Shown piece after piece: positions 1 through 9,772 of a stretch of DNA of 64,000 nucleotides (position 1 is its first letter; each line of letters opens with the position of its first letter). Under the pieces are notes generated by a model. That model saw only the letters and a list, made by a program, of their open reading frames with translations, did no database searches and was not told the DNA's origin. The DNA is from Acidianus manzaensis. Lineage in GTDB: Archaea > Thermoproteota > Thermoprotei_A > Sulfolobales > Sulfolobaceae. The stretch lies in the NCBI RefSeq assembly GCF_002116695.1, contig NZ_CP020477.1, positions 248,001 through 312,000 on the forward strand, written 5' to 3'. A program made the position numbers and the translations under genes.

Positions 1-1099
1 TCTTTATTAGGAACTTCATTTCATCCTTTCCTACAGAAACTCCGCCTAATCCGCTTATCACTCCTTTTATAGGAATATCTGGTAATGTAGATTTTAATTC
101 TAGATATAAATGACCTCCTCTTCCAAAACTTATTGATCTGTCAAATACCAGTACTTTATCCTTGTTTGATAATTTCTTTCTTATATCTTCTTCGTCCCAT
201 GGCCTTACATACCTTATTCTATATAATCCTACTTTTAATCCTTCGTTTCTTAACTCGTCGATAGCTTGCATAGCATCTAATGACCATGCCCCCATTGTAA
301 CTATAGCGTAGTCTGCGTCATCTAATTTATAAGATTCATTAAGTGAGGAGTAATTTCCTAGTACATTTATTTTCTTTTCGTATTCCTTTCCAATCTCTTC
401 TATGACTCTTTTAGAATTTATCTGGGCTAAATGGATAGATTCTCTGAATTTCATATAATCTATTGGTTGGAATAAATTGCCCATAGAAACTGGATCTTCA
501 GGATCTAAAACATAAGGCTGTTTCCTTAATGGTAAAAATTCATCTACCTCTTCTTGTGAAGGAACGTAAACTCTGGTTTTAGTATGTGATAAAATGAATC
601 CATCCATTCCTACCATCATTGGTAAGAATACTCTCTCGTCTTCGGTAATTTTGAAGGCTTGAATAGTAAGATCCATAGCTTCTTGAGGCGTTGATGCAAA
701 AGCCATTAACCATCCACTATCTCTTTCAGTCATAAAATCTGTATGTTCATTCCATATGTTCCACGGAGCTCCTACAGCTCTGGTTCCTACAGTCATAACT
801 ATTGGCATCCTGCTTCCTGCTACCCACCATATCATTTCATGCATGTAGAGTAGTCCTTGGGAAGCTGTTGCAGTATAAGCTCTAACACCAGATACTGCTG
901 CTCCAAAAGTCGCTGCCATAGCAGAGTGCTCACTTTCAACTCTTACTATTTCTGCTTCAAGTTCTCCTTTAGCTTTCATTTCTGATAATTCTTCAATGAT
1001 ATAAGTCTGAGGCGTTATTGGATAAATACCTGTAACTTTTACTCTTGACAGTTTAACTCCTAAAGCTACTGCCTCATTTCCGGTAATTACTTTACTCAT
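1..1099 (-). CDS. porA: Pyruvate:ferredoxin oxidoreductase alpha subunit, 3' end cut by window
   Basis: The reading frame starts with ATG at 1099 and stays open to the left edge, about 366 codons, so the C-terminus lies outside. The N-terminus reads MSKVITGNEAVALGVKL and is followed by YPITPQTYIIEEL and VESEHSAMAATFGA, the thiamine-pyrophosphate-enzyme PorA pattern in which the YPITPQT loop and the Glu of the ESEHSA segment face the cofactor. The enzyme oxidatively decarboxylates pyruvate (or a related 2-oxoacid) to acyl-CoA and reduces ferredoxin in the cytoplasm. Its start overlaps the porD stop as ATGA, so it is translationally coupled. The gene order gamma-delta-alpha suggests that porB follows outside the window. 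Substrate choice between pyruvate and other 2-oxoacids cannot be decided from sequence alone. Confidence 0.95.
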   Translation of the reverse strand, partial: MSKVITGNEAVALGVKLSRVKVTGIYPITPQTYIIEELSEMKAKGELEAEIVRVESEHSAMAATFGAAVSGVRAYTATASQGLLYMHEMIWWVAGSRMPIVMTVGTRAVGAPWNIWNEHTDFMTERDSGWLMAFASTPQEAMDLTIQAFKITEDERVFLPMMVGMDGFILSHTKTRVYVPSQEEVDEFLPLRKQPYVLDPEDPVSMGNLFQPIDYMKFRESIHLAQINSKRVIEEIGKEYEKKINVLGNYSSLNESYKLDDADYAIVTMGAWSLDAMQAIDELRNEGLKVGLYRIRYVRPWDEEDIRKKLSNKDKVLVFDRSISFGRGGHLYLELKSTLPDIPIKGVISGLGGVSVGKDEMKFLIK

Positions 1100-1345
1100 C
1101 ATGCTTCGCTCACCATTTGAATTGCTTTTACTGGACACACGTTAGAACATATTCCGCATCCTTTGCAGTATTCATAATCTATACTGACCTTATCTCCTGG
1201 TATTATTGTTGCTTCAGGACACCATAAATAACATGCTTTGCATCCTATACATTTGTCTAAGTTTACTACTGGCCTTACTACTCTCCAATTTCCTGTTTTT
1301 CCTCCTGCACCTTTAGAGGGTCTGCTTACTGGAAAATATTGGTAT

Positions 1346-1356
<11 letters not shown>
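1099..1356 (-). CDS. porD: Pyruvate:ferredoxin oxidoreductase delta subunit (2[4Fe-4S] ferredoxin)
   Basis: An 85-residue ferredoxin-like subunit with two complete motifs, CIGCKACYLWCPE and CKGCGICSNVCPV, predicted to bind two [4Fe-4S] clusters. They carry electrons from the thiamine centre of the 2-oxoacid oxidoreductase to free ferredoxin. The start is TTG at 1356, supported by a strong ribosome site (AGAGGTG on the coding strand, 1364-1370) seven bases upstream. Its first codons overlap the end of porG by about ten bases. Length and the N-terminal PVSRPSKG segment fit archaeal PorD. Confidence 0.95.
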
Positions 1357-1903
<547 letters not shown>

Positions 1904-2243
1904 TAAGAATCACTCTCAAAATATACCTTTATTGTTGTTACTAATAAATCTTGTCACGTTTTCTTTATTATAAAAAATATCAATATAATAGAAGAAAGTT
2001 TTCAATAACTGTTATTATGTTTTTTAATATTGTTTAGTCGACTCAATGAAAAAAGGGTCATGATGTAAAAATAAGTAAAAAATTTAAACTAATTTTAGCA
2101 TATGATGATTTTTTAATTTGAGATAAATATTCTTTATTATAAAATAATCTCATTAATTTTTTATTAAATTATTTACCAAAAATATCATAGCTTACCTAAT
2201 TTAGTTACTAAGTATTTATAACTTTTTAATACTAATTATATTT
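1904..2243. other. Divergent promoter region between por operon and acyl-CoA dehydrogenase
   Basis: 340 bases, very AT-rich, no coding potential seen. It holds the divergent promoters. An inverted repeat AATAAC-T-GTTATT at 2004-2016 could be an operator. Nothing else recognised. Confidence 0.5.
2213..2222 (+). promoter_or_regulatory. TATA box of the acyl-CoA dehydrogenase gene
   Basis: TATTTATAAC lies about 25 bases before the ATG at 2244, the spacing expected for a leaderless archaeal transcript beginning at or next to the start codon. Confidence 0.5.
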
Positions 2244-3437
2244 ATGGTCTTTCCATTTAAATCAATCGAAGACTTCACTATAGATTTAAACCAGGATCAT
2301 GAACTACTGAGAGAAGCGATAAGAGAATTTTCTGAAACTAAAATATCTCAATTCGTAGAGAAAGGAGAAAAAGAAAGAGATCTTCCAAAAGAACTTAAAG
2401 AAGAAGCTAAAAATATAGGACTTTACGGTCTAGATGTACCTACAGAATACGGAGGGCAAGGGGGAGATTATCTTTCCTTATTGGTTGCATCAGAAGAAAT
2501 TTCAAGAATTTGGACTTCATTTTCTACATTTTTCCTTATACAATGGATGGTTAATAGAGCATTATTAAAGTATGGAAATTCAGATTTAAAGAAAAAATTG
2601 AAAGAAACTGCAACTGGAGAAAAAATAGGAGCTTTTGCTAATACTGAGCCAGATGCAGGCTCTGACGTAGCTGGAATGAAATCAACAGCAAAAAGAATAA
2701 ATGATCACTATGTAATAAACGCTAGAAAAATATTCATTACCAATGGAGATTTTGCAGATTATTATCTGATAACAGCTAGAACGTCACCATCAGAACCTAA
2801 CGCTAGATGGAAAGGAATCAGCATGTTCCTTGTTGAAAAAGAAAATGTAAAAGTATTAAGCAGAATAGAAACAACAGGATTAAAAGCATCTCACACTGCT
2901 GAGATAAGTCTAGAAGATGTAAAAGTACCAGCGGAAAACCTAGTTGGAGAAGAAGGACAAGGATTTAAATATGCAGTAGAATCATTTGATTACGCTAGAA
3001 CTATAGTCTCAGCTCAAGCATTGGGAATAGGCCAATCAGCGTTTGAAAAACTATCGAATTATTCTTTACAAAGAAAATCTTTTGATAAAAAGATTGCAGA
3101 ATTTCAACTTGTTCAACAGAAAATAAGCGAATCTTTAGCTGATTTAGAAACTGCTAGACTTCTTACTTACTGGGCTGGAACTTTATATAAAAAAGAAAAA
3201 ATGAATGAGTACATAATGATAGCATCTTTAGCTAAATTTCACTCTACAGAATCTGCTGAAAAAATAATATTAAGAGCTATGACAGCGCATGGGGGATACG
3301 GAGTTTCAGTGTCAACAGGTTTAGAAAGACTGCTTAGAGATATTCAAATACTAAAAACTTATGAGGGAACAAACGACATCCAAAGAATTAGCGCTGCAAG
3401 GCAATTTTACTATAGATTTATGGGCGTAAAGATATGA
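2244..3437 (+). CDS. Acyl-CoA dehydrogenase
   Basis: A 397-residue FAD flavoenzyme of the acyl-CoA dehydrogenase family that introduces a trans-2,3 double bond into acyl-CoA esters and passes electrons to ETF or a related carrier. Visible landmarks are YGGQGGDYLSL in the helical N-terminal domain, the flavin-binding FANTEPDAGSDVAG in the beta domain, and the C-terminal helix YEGTNDIQR, whose Glu (about residue 374) sits at the catalytic-base position of short/medium-chain enzymes. Length is normal. The next gene, a hotdog thioesterase, overlaps its stop codon, and several other CoA-ester genes lie in the window, which points to fatty-acid or branched-chain acyl-CoA turnover. Chain-length specificity cannot be read from sequence. 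Confidence 0.93.
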   Translation: MVFPFKSIEDFTIDLNQDHELLREAIREFSETKISQFVEKGEKERDLPKELKEEAKNIGLYGLDVPTEYGGQGGDYLSLLVASEEISRIWTSFSTFFLIQWMVNRALLKYGNSDLKKKLKETATGEKIGAFANTEPDAGSDVAGMKSTAKRINDHYVINARKIFITNGDFADYYLITARTSPSEPNARWKGISMFLVEKENVKVLSRIETTGLKASHTAEISLEDVKVPAENLVGEEGQGFKYAVESFDYARTIVSAQALGIGQSAFEKLSNYSLQRKSFDKKIAEFQLVQQKISESLADLETARLLTYWAGTLYKKEKMNEYIMIASLAKFHSTESAEKIILRAMTAHGGYGVSVSTGLERLLRDIQILKTYEGTNDIQRISAARQFYYRFMGVKI

Positions 3438-3835
3438 TGGAAGAAGATTTCAATTCATTACTATACAAAAATGAAGCATTATTCAGATTTATGGGAATAA
3501 AATTTACTAAAGTAGATAAAGGATTTGCTGAATTGAGTTTAGACTATAAAGATGAATTAACTAGAATAGGAGGAATACTTCATGGTGCGATAATATTCGC
3601 TTCTATGGATTACGCTGGAAGTTACGCAGTAAAAAGCTTAGGAGTAAAGGACGCTTTTACTATTCAATTTAACATATTATTCATTAAGCAAATGAAAGAT
3701 CCGCCATTTAAATTTATAGGAAAAGTAATAAAGCAAACTAAAAAATATGCATATGTAGATGTTGAAGGATATAGTAAAGACGAATTATCAGCTAAAGGAT
3801 CTGGAGTATGGCATATAATTAATGACAGAGAGTAG
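3434..3835 (+). CDS. PaaI/YdiI-like hotdog-fold acyl-CoA thioesterase
   Basis: A 133-residue single hotdog domain. The segment GGILHGAIIFASMDYAGSYA has the HG dipeptide followed by the Asp-containing central helix typical of PaaI-type thioesterases that hydrolyse acyl-CoA to free acid and CoA. It overlaps the acyl-CoA dehydrogenase by four bases (ATGATGG around the stop), so the two are co-translated and probably act on the same CoA esters. It may remove dead-end acyl-CoAs and recycle CoA. Two adjacent ATG codons exist; either could be the start. Confidence 0.85.
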   Translation: MMEEDFNSLLYKNEALFRFMGIKFTKVDKGFAELSLDYKDELTRIGGILHGAIIFASMDYAGSYAVKSLGVKDAFTIQFNILFIKQMKDPPFKFIGKVIKQTKKYAYVDVEGYSKDELSAKGSGVWHIINDRE

Positions 3836-4058
3836 ATAACTTATCCTTTATCTTCATGATTTCTTCTTCGCTTAAAGTCTTATTTACTATATATTCTGTC
3901 TCCCTTATGCTTTCTATTAATTCTTCATCTGTTAGTGAGCATAAATCTTCTCTTACATCGTTTGATATTTCCCAATCTTTTAAATCCTCAGGATTTTCCT
4001 CAATAACTTTACTTATCAAATTCCTAACTAACGCTAACTTATAGAAAGGTAAATCCAT
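3819..4058 (-). CDS. Small conserved-looking hypothetical protein
   Basis: A 79-residue, highly charged, helix-rich protein (MDLPFYKLALVRNLISKVIE at the start, then acidic and Lys-rich helices). I do not recognise a family. It converges with the thioesterase gene and overlaps its 3' end by 17 bases. It has an ATG start, and its amino-acid composition is that of a real soluble protein, unlike antisense shadow frames nearby. No membrane segment. It could be a small DNA- or protein-binding factor, but nothing in the sequence proves this. Confidence 0.55.
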   Translation of the reverse strand: MDLPFYKLALVRNLISKVIEENPEDLKDWEISNDVREDLCSLTDEELIESIRETEYIVNKTLSEEEIMKIKDKLSTLCH

Positions 4059-4110
4059 ATATAATTCTATTTTTTCCTGTTAATTAAACGTTACTTAGAT
4101 TTTTAAAAGA

Positions 4111-4152
<42 letters not shown>

Positions 4153-4177
4153 AATGTAAAAATAATTATATTATTAT

Positions 4178-5386
4178 ATGGAAAAAGAGAGCCTAGGATT
4201 TATATTCGATCCTAACAAATGCATCATCTGTAACGCTTGCGTTAACGCTTGCAATCAAGCTTACGGAGGATTAAATTGGAGAGAACTTCCAATATTTCAG
4301 ATTGACGGAACTAAAGTTGCAGTTTCTATTGCTTGTAACCATTGTGATAATCCAGAATGTATGAACGTATGTCCAGCTAATGCAATTCATAAAGATGATA
4401 TGGGAATAGTTTACATTAATAAAGATGAATGCATAGGTTGTGGGTATTGTACATGGGCATGCCCATATGAAGAACCAAAATTTAATTCTGAAGGAATTAT
4501 GACCAAATGCCACTTCTGTAGAGAAAGAATATTGAATAAACAAGGATTACCTCTATGCGTCGAAGCTTGTCCTACTGGTGCTCTAGCCTTTGGATGGCTA
4601 AGCAAACCTAATTACGGTGGTGAAAAATTCCTCGCTCCTTTTGAAATAACTAAACCAAAACTTGAAATTAAGAATACAAAAGAAGGTGAAATTAAGGCTA
4701 ATCCTCTAAAGATCAGAAAAGAGGAAAGACATACAGAACTATTACTGTTTACAATATTATCAGAAATTTCCTTAGGTTACTTAGCAGTAAAAGCTCCTTA
4801 TTATCAAATAGTTAGTTTATTACTCTTAGCTATTGGTTTAATTCCTTCTATATTTCACATAAACAGAAAAGAGAGAGCCGTTAGAGTCATCGCGAATCTA
4901 AAATCTTCCTGGCTAAGCAGAGAGGTGCTGTTTGGCTCTTTAGGCCTTCTATCTCTTTTAATTGAACTAGCTATTCCACAACTTTACTACCTAAGTATAA
5001 TATTGATATCACTTTCAGTAATATCATCAATCATGATTTATATGCTTAAATCCACACCTTCATGGTATAATGCTGATACTCCAATCTCATTTATAGGAAC
5101 AATATTCATTGTAGGTTTTCCAATAGGATTCTTCATAACTCATTCCTTAGTATATCTAATAGTCCCTGAAATCTTAGCTTTATTGGAAATATATTCAGGA
5201 TTAGCTAATAAATATAATAAAGACTTTAGATTCATTAATATTGCTTACATTATACTGTTAGGAGCTTCTTACATTTTCCCATTATTGTCAATAGTTTCAT
5301 TAATACTAGGCGTAGCATCTGAAGTTATGCATAGAGAGAAATTCTACAAAAAAATCACATATTACGGTATACCTAACATCAATTAA
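4178..5386 (+). CDS. DmsB-like four-cluster ferredoxin fused to a DmsC-like membrane anchor
   Basis: A 402-residue fusion. Residues about 5-150 carry four Cys motifs (CIICNACVNAC, CNHCDNPECMNVCP, CIGCGYCTWACP, CHFCRERI...CVEACP), i.e. sixteen cysteines for four [4Fe-4S] clusters, as in the electron-transfer subunit of DMSO/polysulfide reductase-type enzymes. From about residue 185 to the end there are roughly eight hydrophobic segments, including NLKSSWLSREVL, which matches the DmsC quinol-binding anchor signature. The protein would move electrons between the quinone pool and a molybdopterin catalytic subunit. No catalytic subunit is adjacent; the nearest is at 57 kb. A TATA-like CTTTATAATG near 4147-4156 predicts a leaderless transcript from the ATG at 4178. 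Confidence 0.88.
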   Translation: MEKESLGFIFDPNKCIICNACVNACNQAYGGLNWRELPIFQIDGTKVAVSIACNHCDNPECMNVCPANAIHKDDMGIVYINKDECIGCGYCTWACPYEEPKFNSEGIMTKCHFCRERILNKQGLPLCVEACPTGALAFGWLSKPNYGGEKFLAPFEITKPKLEIKNTKEGEIKANPLKIRKEERHTELLLFTILSEISLGYLAVKAPYYQIVSLLLLAIGLIPSIFHINRKERAVRVIANLKSSWLSREVLFGSLGLLSLLIELAIPQLYYLSIILISLSVISSIMIYMLKSTPSWYNADTPISFIGTIFIVGFPIGFFITHSLVYLIVPEILALLEIYSGLANKYNKDFRFINIAYIILLGASYIFPLLSIVSLILGVASEVMHREKFYKKITYYGIPNIN

Positions 5387-5594
5387 TTTTTTATTATTTA
5401 GAGATTGTTTTAGAAAGCTTGCTGAGTATATAATTAATTCCTACTTCTAAGGATTCCATTCTTGTCTAATCTATAATCTGAGGATCAGAAAGTCTCTCAC
5501 GTAGAAATTAAGTTATTTTCGTCTATCTACTAACAAGGATATCTAAGTAAACTTTTGAAGAGTTTTATTTACCATTATTTTCTTAATACAATCT

Positions 5595-6047
5595 ATGAAA
5601 GTTACACTAATTATTGCATCGTTAATACTTCCAATAGCTGTTTTAATCTTATTCTCACTTAGTATAATAGTTCCTTCATACGCATCAATTTCAATGAGTA
5701 TAACTAACGGAAAAATAATATACCCCGCTATAGTTTCCTTTAATTTAAAAGTAAATAGCCATAGCTATTTTGGATGCTTTTACTATTTTTATGTAATAAA
5801 ATTTATATATAATGGAAAAACATATACTCCAAATCCTATAGATAATTATTATGCATTTGATGGAAAACCTAATAGTTTTTCAGTAGCATTTTATATGCCA
5901 TCTAAGCTTTATGCTCAGATAGAGCATGAGAAAAGTGTAACTTTGACAATAGTTATAAAAACGGTAATAATAACTAGTTTGAATACAACTATAGATAAAA
6001 TATACAATGTTCAAGGTTTATTTCAAATAGAAAATAATTCAATATAG
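5595..6047 (+). CDS. Hypothetical secreted or membrane-anchored protein
   Basis: A 150-residue protein with a hydrophobic N-terminal segment (about residues 3-28) and a Ser/Thr/Tyr/Asn-rich beta-type remainder with few charges, the usual look of Sulfolobales extracytoplasmic proteins anchored by one N-terminal helix. A TTTTATTTA element about 28 bases before the ATG fits a leaderless promoter, so it is probably monocistronic. No recognised domain. It lies between two redox loci but nothing links it to either. Confidence 0.6.
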   Translation: MKVTLIIASLILPIAVLILFSLSIIVPSYASISMSITNGKIIYPAIVSFNLKVNSHSYFGCFYYFYVIKFIYNGKTYTPNPIDNYYAFDGKPNSFSVAFYMPSKLYAQIEHEKSVTLTIVIKTVIITSLNTTIDKIYNVQGLFQIENNSI

Positions 6048-6165
6048 AATAGCTAATATATAAAATCAAGAAAATAGAAGATTTCTTTTATGAATTTCTT
6101 ATTTTTATCTTCTTTCTTAAATTTTAGGAATTAAGTTTATAAATTATATAATCAAATTAAAGCTT

Positions 6166-8433
6166 ATGTACATAGAAGGCAAAAGAGCAGTAAATGGAGA
6201 AGGAGAATACATATCAGATTTACCAGACTTACCAGGAACACTTTACATGGCAATCTATAGGAGCCCTATTCCTCACGGAATAATAAGAAAAGTAAATTTC
6301 GATGAAGTAAAATCACACGGAGGAATAGGAATTGGACCAAATGAGCTTTCTAAAATAATTGTGAATCCATTTCCTACCACCGTGGACGCACCAATTAAAT
6401 ATTATCCATTTGCAAAAGATAAAATTAGGTTCGTAGGGGAACCTATAGGAATAGTCCTAGCTAATGATCCATATAAGGCTATAGATCTACTAGATTACGT
6501 TGAAATCGATTATCAGGAATTACCTGCAGTATCCAACATTGACGAAGCGTTGAAAGGAGAAGTACTAGTTCACGAAGAAGTAAAGTCTAACATAGCAATG
6601 AAAAGAAATATGAAATTTGGAAATCCTAGATCAGCTGACGTAATAATTTCAGAAAAATTCAAATTTTCAAGGCATTCTGCAATGCCACTAGAGCCTTATG
6701 GCCTTCTAGTTAGAATGAATGAAGAAATGGAAGTCTGGGCAAATATACAAGGACCAATGCTCCAGGTTTACTTTCTTTCTAGAGCGTTAAACTTACCTAT
6801 TAATAATATAAAATTATATTCTCCAAGAGATATAGGAGGAAGCTTTGGAACTAAGTATTCACTTTATCCTTATATTACTTTAGCTGCAGCATCATCTAAA
6901 CTTACTGGAAGACCAATAAGATGGACAGAAACTAGAACAGAAGATTTTCTAGCTAGTTCTGCAGGTGGAGAAAGGAGAGGAACAGTTGAAATAATGGCAA
7001 ATAAAGAAGGAAAAATTTCTGGTATTTCATATACTTTCTACGAAGACATAGGGGCTTACGTTAGACCCCCGGAACCTGGAGCATTATTTAGAGTTCAAGG
7101 AAACTTAAACGGAGCATATAACATACCTTACATTGAAGCTAATTACGTATTAGTTCTAACAAATAAATCACCTACTGGGTTAAACAGAGGATATGGAGGA
7201 CCACCATTTTATTTTGCTTTAGAAACTGCAATAGATAAGTTAGCAGATGAGCTAGGAATTGATCCCCTTGAGATCAGATTAAAGAATTTGATTAGACTCC
7301 AAGATTTTAAGGATGGATTTTACCAAACACCTTCTGGTGGATTATACCCTGAACAAGATTACGAAAAAGTAGTTTCAGCAATAAAAGACGAATACATCTA
7401 TTGGAAAGAGGAAAGCAAAAAGAGAAAAAACCTAGGAGTAGGAATAGCTGTTCTAGTCGAACCAAGTGGAACTAACTTAGGTTACGTTGATCTAGCTTTA
7501 GAAAATAGGAAAAATCCCCATTCCTCCTCTGGAGATTACGCAACAATCTCAGTAAATCCTGACGGTTCAATCTCAGTTTTCATAAACGGAACTAATGAAG
7601 GACTTGGTCATGAAACTACAATAGCTGAATACATATCCAAAGAGTTAGGAATTGACGAATCATTAATAAAAGTTGAAAATAGAGTTGATACTACTAAGCC
7701 ATGGAATTTAGCTAGCGGAAGTTACTCCAGTAGATTTGCTCCAATAGTTATGAGTGCAGTAGTAAAAGGCGTTAACGAATTAAAGGAAAAAATGACAAAG
7801 CTAGCTAAGAAATATCTAGAGACTGAAAACGTAAAATTCAAAAATGGAGTTTTTTATGATGAAAATGACGAAAGAAAAAACGTCAGCATAAAGAAACTAG
7901 CGTCAGCTTTTCATTGGAATCCTAACGCTTTCGGAGATAGTGAGTCATTAACAGTTACGTCGTATTTTTATTCTCCTTACTTAAAACCAGCTGATGGAGA
8001 TAAAATAAATTCGTCCTTAGGTTATTCCATACAAGCTCACTTAGCGGTAGTAGAAATAGATCAGACTACGGAAGAGATAAAAATTATAAAATACGTTATC
8101 TCCCATGATGCTGGAAAAATCCTTAACAAGAAATTAGCTGAATCTCAACTTTATGGAGGTTTAATGCACGGAATAGCCTTAACTCTTTACGAAGAATTGA
8201 AGTATGAAAATGGAATTCCTCAAACGTTAACTTTTGATTCTTATGAAACTCCTACTCTTTCTGAAGCCTTAGGAATGGATGTTGAATTTATTCATTTTGA
8301 AACTCAATCTCAGTATTTACCTTCTGGGGCTTATGGATTAGGAGAAGGACCAATAATGGGAGCTCCAGCCTCGATAGCAAATGCCGTTTCTAGAATAATA
8401 GCTAAAAGAATTACTGAACTCCCTATAAGGTGA
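6166..8433 (+). CDS. cutA: Xanthine dehydrogenase-family molybdopterin (large) subunit, glyceraldehyde/aldehyde oxidoreductase-like
   Basis: A 755-residue Mo-MCD subunit of the xanthine oxidase family. It has the N-terminal alpha/beta hammerhead ([16 protein letters not shown]), the cofactor-binding [11 protein letters not shown], the RGYGGP loop and the C-terminal [11 protein letters not shown] motif, whose Glu (about residue 727) is the catalytic base at the Mo centre. The active-site loop has the XDH/aldehyde-oxidase form (RGYGGP) rather than the CSFR loop of aerobic CO dehydrogenase. The sequence therefore argues for an aldehyde, such as glyceraldehyde in the non-phosphorylative Entner-Doudoroff pathway, not CO. 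A TATA stretch at 6135-6150 gives a leaderless start. The symbol follows the Sulfolobus naming and is tentative. The FAD/2Fe-2S partner follows directly. Confidence 0.85.
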   Translation: MYIEGKRAVNGEGEYISDLPDLPGTLYMAIYRSPIPHGIIRKVNFDEVKSHGGIGIGPNELSKIIVNPFPTTVDAPIKYYPFAKDKIRFVGEPIGIVLANDPYKAIDLLDYVEIDYQELPAVSNIDEALKGEVLVHEEVKSNIAMKRNMKFGNPRSADVIISEKFKFSRHSAMPLEPYGLLVRMNEEMEVWANIQGPMLQVYFLSRALNLPINNIKLYSPRDIGGSFGTKYSLYPYITLAAASSKLTGRPIRWTETRTEDFLASSAGGERRGTVEIMANKEGKISGISYTFYEDIGAYVRPPEPGALFRVQGNLNGAYNIPYIEANYVLVLTNKSPTGLNRGYGGPPFYFALETAIDKLADELGIDPLEIRLKNLIRLQDFKDGFYQTPSGGLYPEQDYEKVVSAIKDEYIYWKEESKKRKNLGVGIAVLVEPSGTNLGYVDLALENRKNPHSSSGDYATISVNPDGSISVFINGTNEGLGHETTIAEYISKELGIDESLIKVENRVDTTKPWNLASGSYSSRFAPIVMSAVVKGVNELKEKMTKLAKKYLETENVKFKNGVFYDENDERKNVSIKKLASAFHWNPNAFGDSESLTVTSYFYSPYLKPADGDKINSSLGYSIQAHLAVVEIDQTTEEIKIIKYVISHDAGKILNKKLAESQLYGGLMHGIALTLYEELKYENGIPQTLTFDSYETPTLSEALGMDVEFIHFETQSQYLPSGAYGLGEGPIMGAPASIANAVSRIIAKRITELPIR

Positions 8434-8438
8434 TAGCT

Positions 8439-9770
8439 TTGTTCTCATTAGGAATACCCACAAAATTCAAGTACGTTAAAGTAAAAGATCTAGATGAAGC
8501 TTTTGACTTTTTAAAAGATGGTGCTAAACCATTAGCTGGAGGACAAAGTATTCTTCCAATGTTAAAACTAAGAATATCGAAATTTGATTATTTAATGGAT
8601 ATTAATAATTTAGATTTGAGATATATAAAAGAAGAAGACGGAAAATTAAGAATAGGAGCGCTAACCACTCACAACGAAGTAGCTTCAATAAAAACACTGT
8701 CAAAAGTTGCTCTAACTATAGCTGACTTGCAAGTGAGGAATAGAGGAACAATAGGTGGATCATTAGCTAATGCAGACCCTTCAGCTAATTATTACCCGGC
8801 ACTTTTAGTTCTAGATGCCAAGATTAAACTAAGTAAAGCTAAAGGAGAAAGAATACTAGATATTTCAGACTTCTACGAATCTCCTTATCAAACTAAAATA
8901 AGAGAAGACGAATTGATCACTGAAATAATCATAGATAAGGAGAGCCTTAACGATGAGTTCAAATTTAGTATATTTAAAAAAGGAGGATCTGCCTATCCAA
9001 ACGTAATAGTAGCAATGAAGAAATTCAAGAATAAAGATAAGGTTAGAATAGGAATAGGAGCAGTTTTTGAGAAACCGATAGTTTTAGACCTGGATTATGA
9101 TAATCCTGAAAAAATGGCAAATCAAGCACTTTCTTTAATTTCGTTAAAACCTCTAGATGATGTGCATACTAGAGGAGAAATGAAACTAAAGATAATTAAA
9201 AATTTCATAAAAAATATGTTAGAAAATAATACTAGCGATATAATAGAAATATTTGAAAGAAAGGAGAAAAAAGATTCAAATATAAATCCAGTAGCCTTTA
9301 AAGCAGATGAAAAAATCTTAGCAAAAATTAAGGTAAATGGCAATGAAATTGAGAATATAGTTGAACCTAGAACACTCCTTTTAGACTTTCTAAGAGCTAA
9401 TGGATTTAAAGAAGTGAAAAGAGGATGCGATGAAGGAAAATGTGGTGCTTGCACAGTCTTACTTAACGGAAAGGCAATAAAATCTTGTTTAACCTTAGCA
9501 GTCCAAGCTATAGGTAATGACGTTAGAACTATTAAAGGAATTAAAGCTGATGAAATAAAAAACGCATTTATAGAAAATTTTGCAATGCAATGTGGATATT
9601 GTACACATGGATTTTTAATGGCTACGTATGATTATTTAAAGAACACTGATCCAAAAGCTAGAGATGAAACATTAAAGTACTCAATAAAAAATATCTGTAG
9701 ATGTACAGGTTATGTTAATATAATAAAAGCTATAAAACAAGCTTCCTCATCTTTATTAGATGAAAATTAA
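8439..9770 (+). CDS. Fused FAD-binding (medium) and 2Fe-2S (small) subunits of a xanthine dehydrogenase-family enzyme
   Basis: About 443 residues in one frame. The N-terminal part is the FAD-binding medium subunit ([14 protein letters not shown], then [19 protein letters not shown], the diphosphate-binding motif) with its C-terminal CODH-type domain up to about residue 265. From about residue 290 a complete small subunit follows: plant-type cluster [16 protein letters not shown]...C and second cluster CGYC...CRCTGY, eight cysteines in all. Normally these are two genes (cutB, cutC). I prefer the TTG at 8439 because AGGTGAT at 8428-8434 sits just upstream; GTG at 8430 is the longer alternative. 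It transfers electrons from the Mo centre of the upstream subunit through 2Fe-2S to FAD. Confidence 0.88.
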   Translation: MFSLGIPTKFKYVKVKDLDEAFDFLKDGAKPLAGGQSILPMLKLRISKFDYLMDINNLDLRYIKEEDGKLRIGALTTHNEVASIKTLSKVALTIADLQVRNRGTIGGSLANADPSANYYPALLVLDAKIKLSKAKGERILDISDFYESPYQTKIREDELITEIIIDKESLNDEFKFSIFKKGGSAYPNVIVAMKKFKNKDKVRIGIGAVFEKPIVLDLDYDNPEKMANQALSLISLKPLDDVHTRGEMKLKIIKNFIKNMLENNTSDIIEIFERKEKKDSNINPVAFKADEKILAKIKVNGNEIENIVEPRTLLLDFLRANGFKEVKRGCDEGKCGACTVLLNGKAIKSCLTLAVQAIGNDVRTIKGIKADEIKNAFIENFAMQCGYCTHGFLMATYDYLKNTDPKARDETLKYSIKNICRCTGYVNIIKAIKQASSSLLDEN

Positions 9771-9772
9771 TT

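Noticed and set aside
9122..9454. A 110-codon antisense frame inside the FAD/2Fe-2S fusion gene
   Set aside because: Opposite strand of a strong gene with Ser/Phe/Pro-rich shadow composition.
6166..9770. Aerobic carbon monoxide dehydrogenase (coxLMS)
   Set aside because: The active-site loop is RGYGGP, not the CSFR loop with the Cys that binds Cu in CoxL; aldehyde oxidoreductase is more likely.
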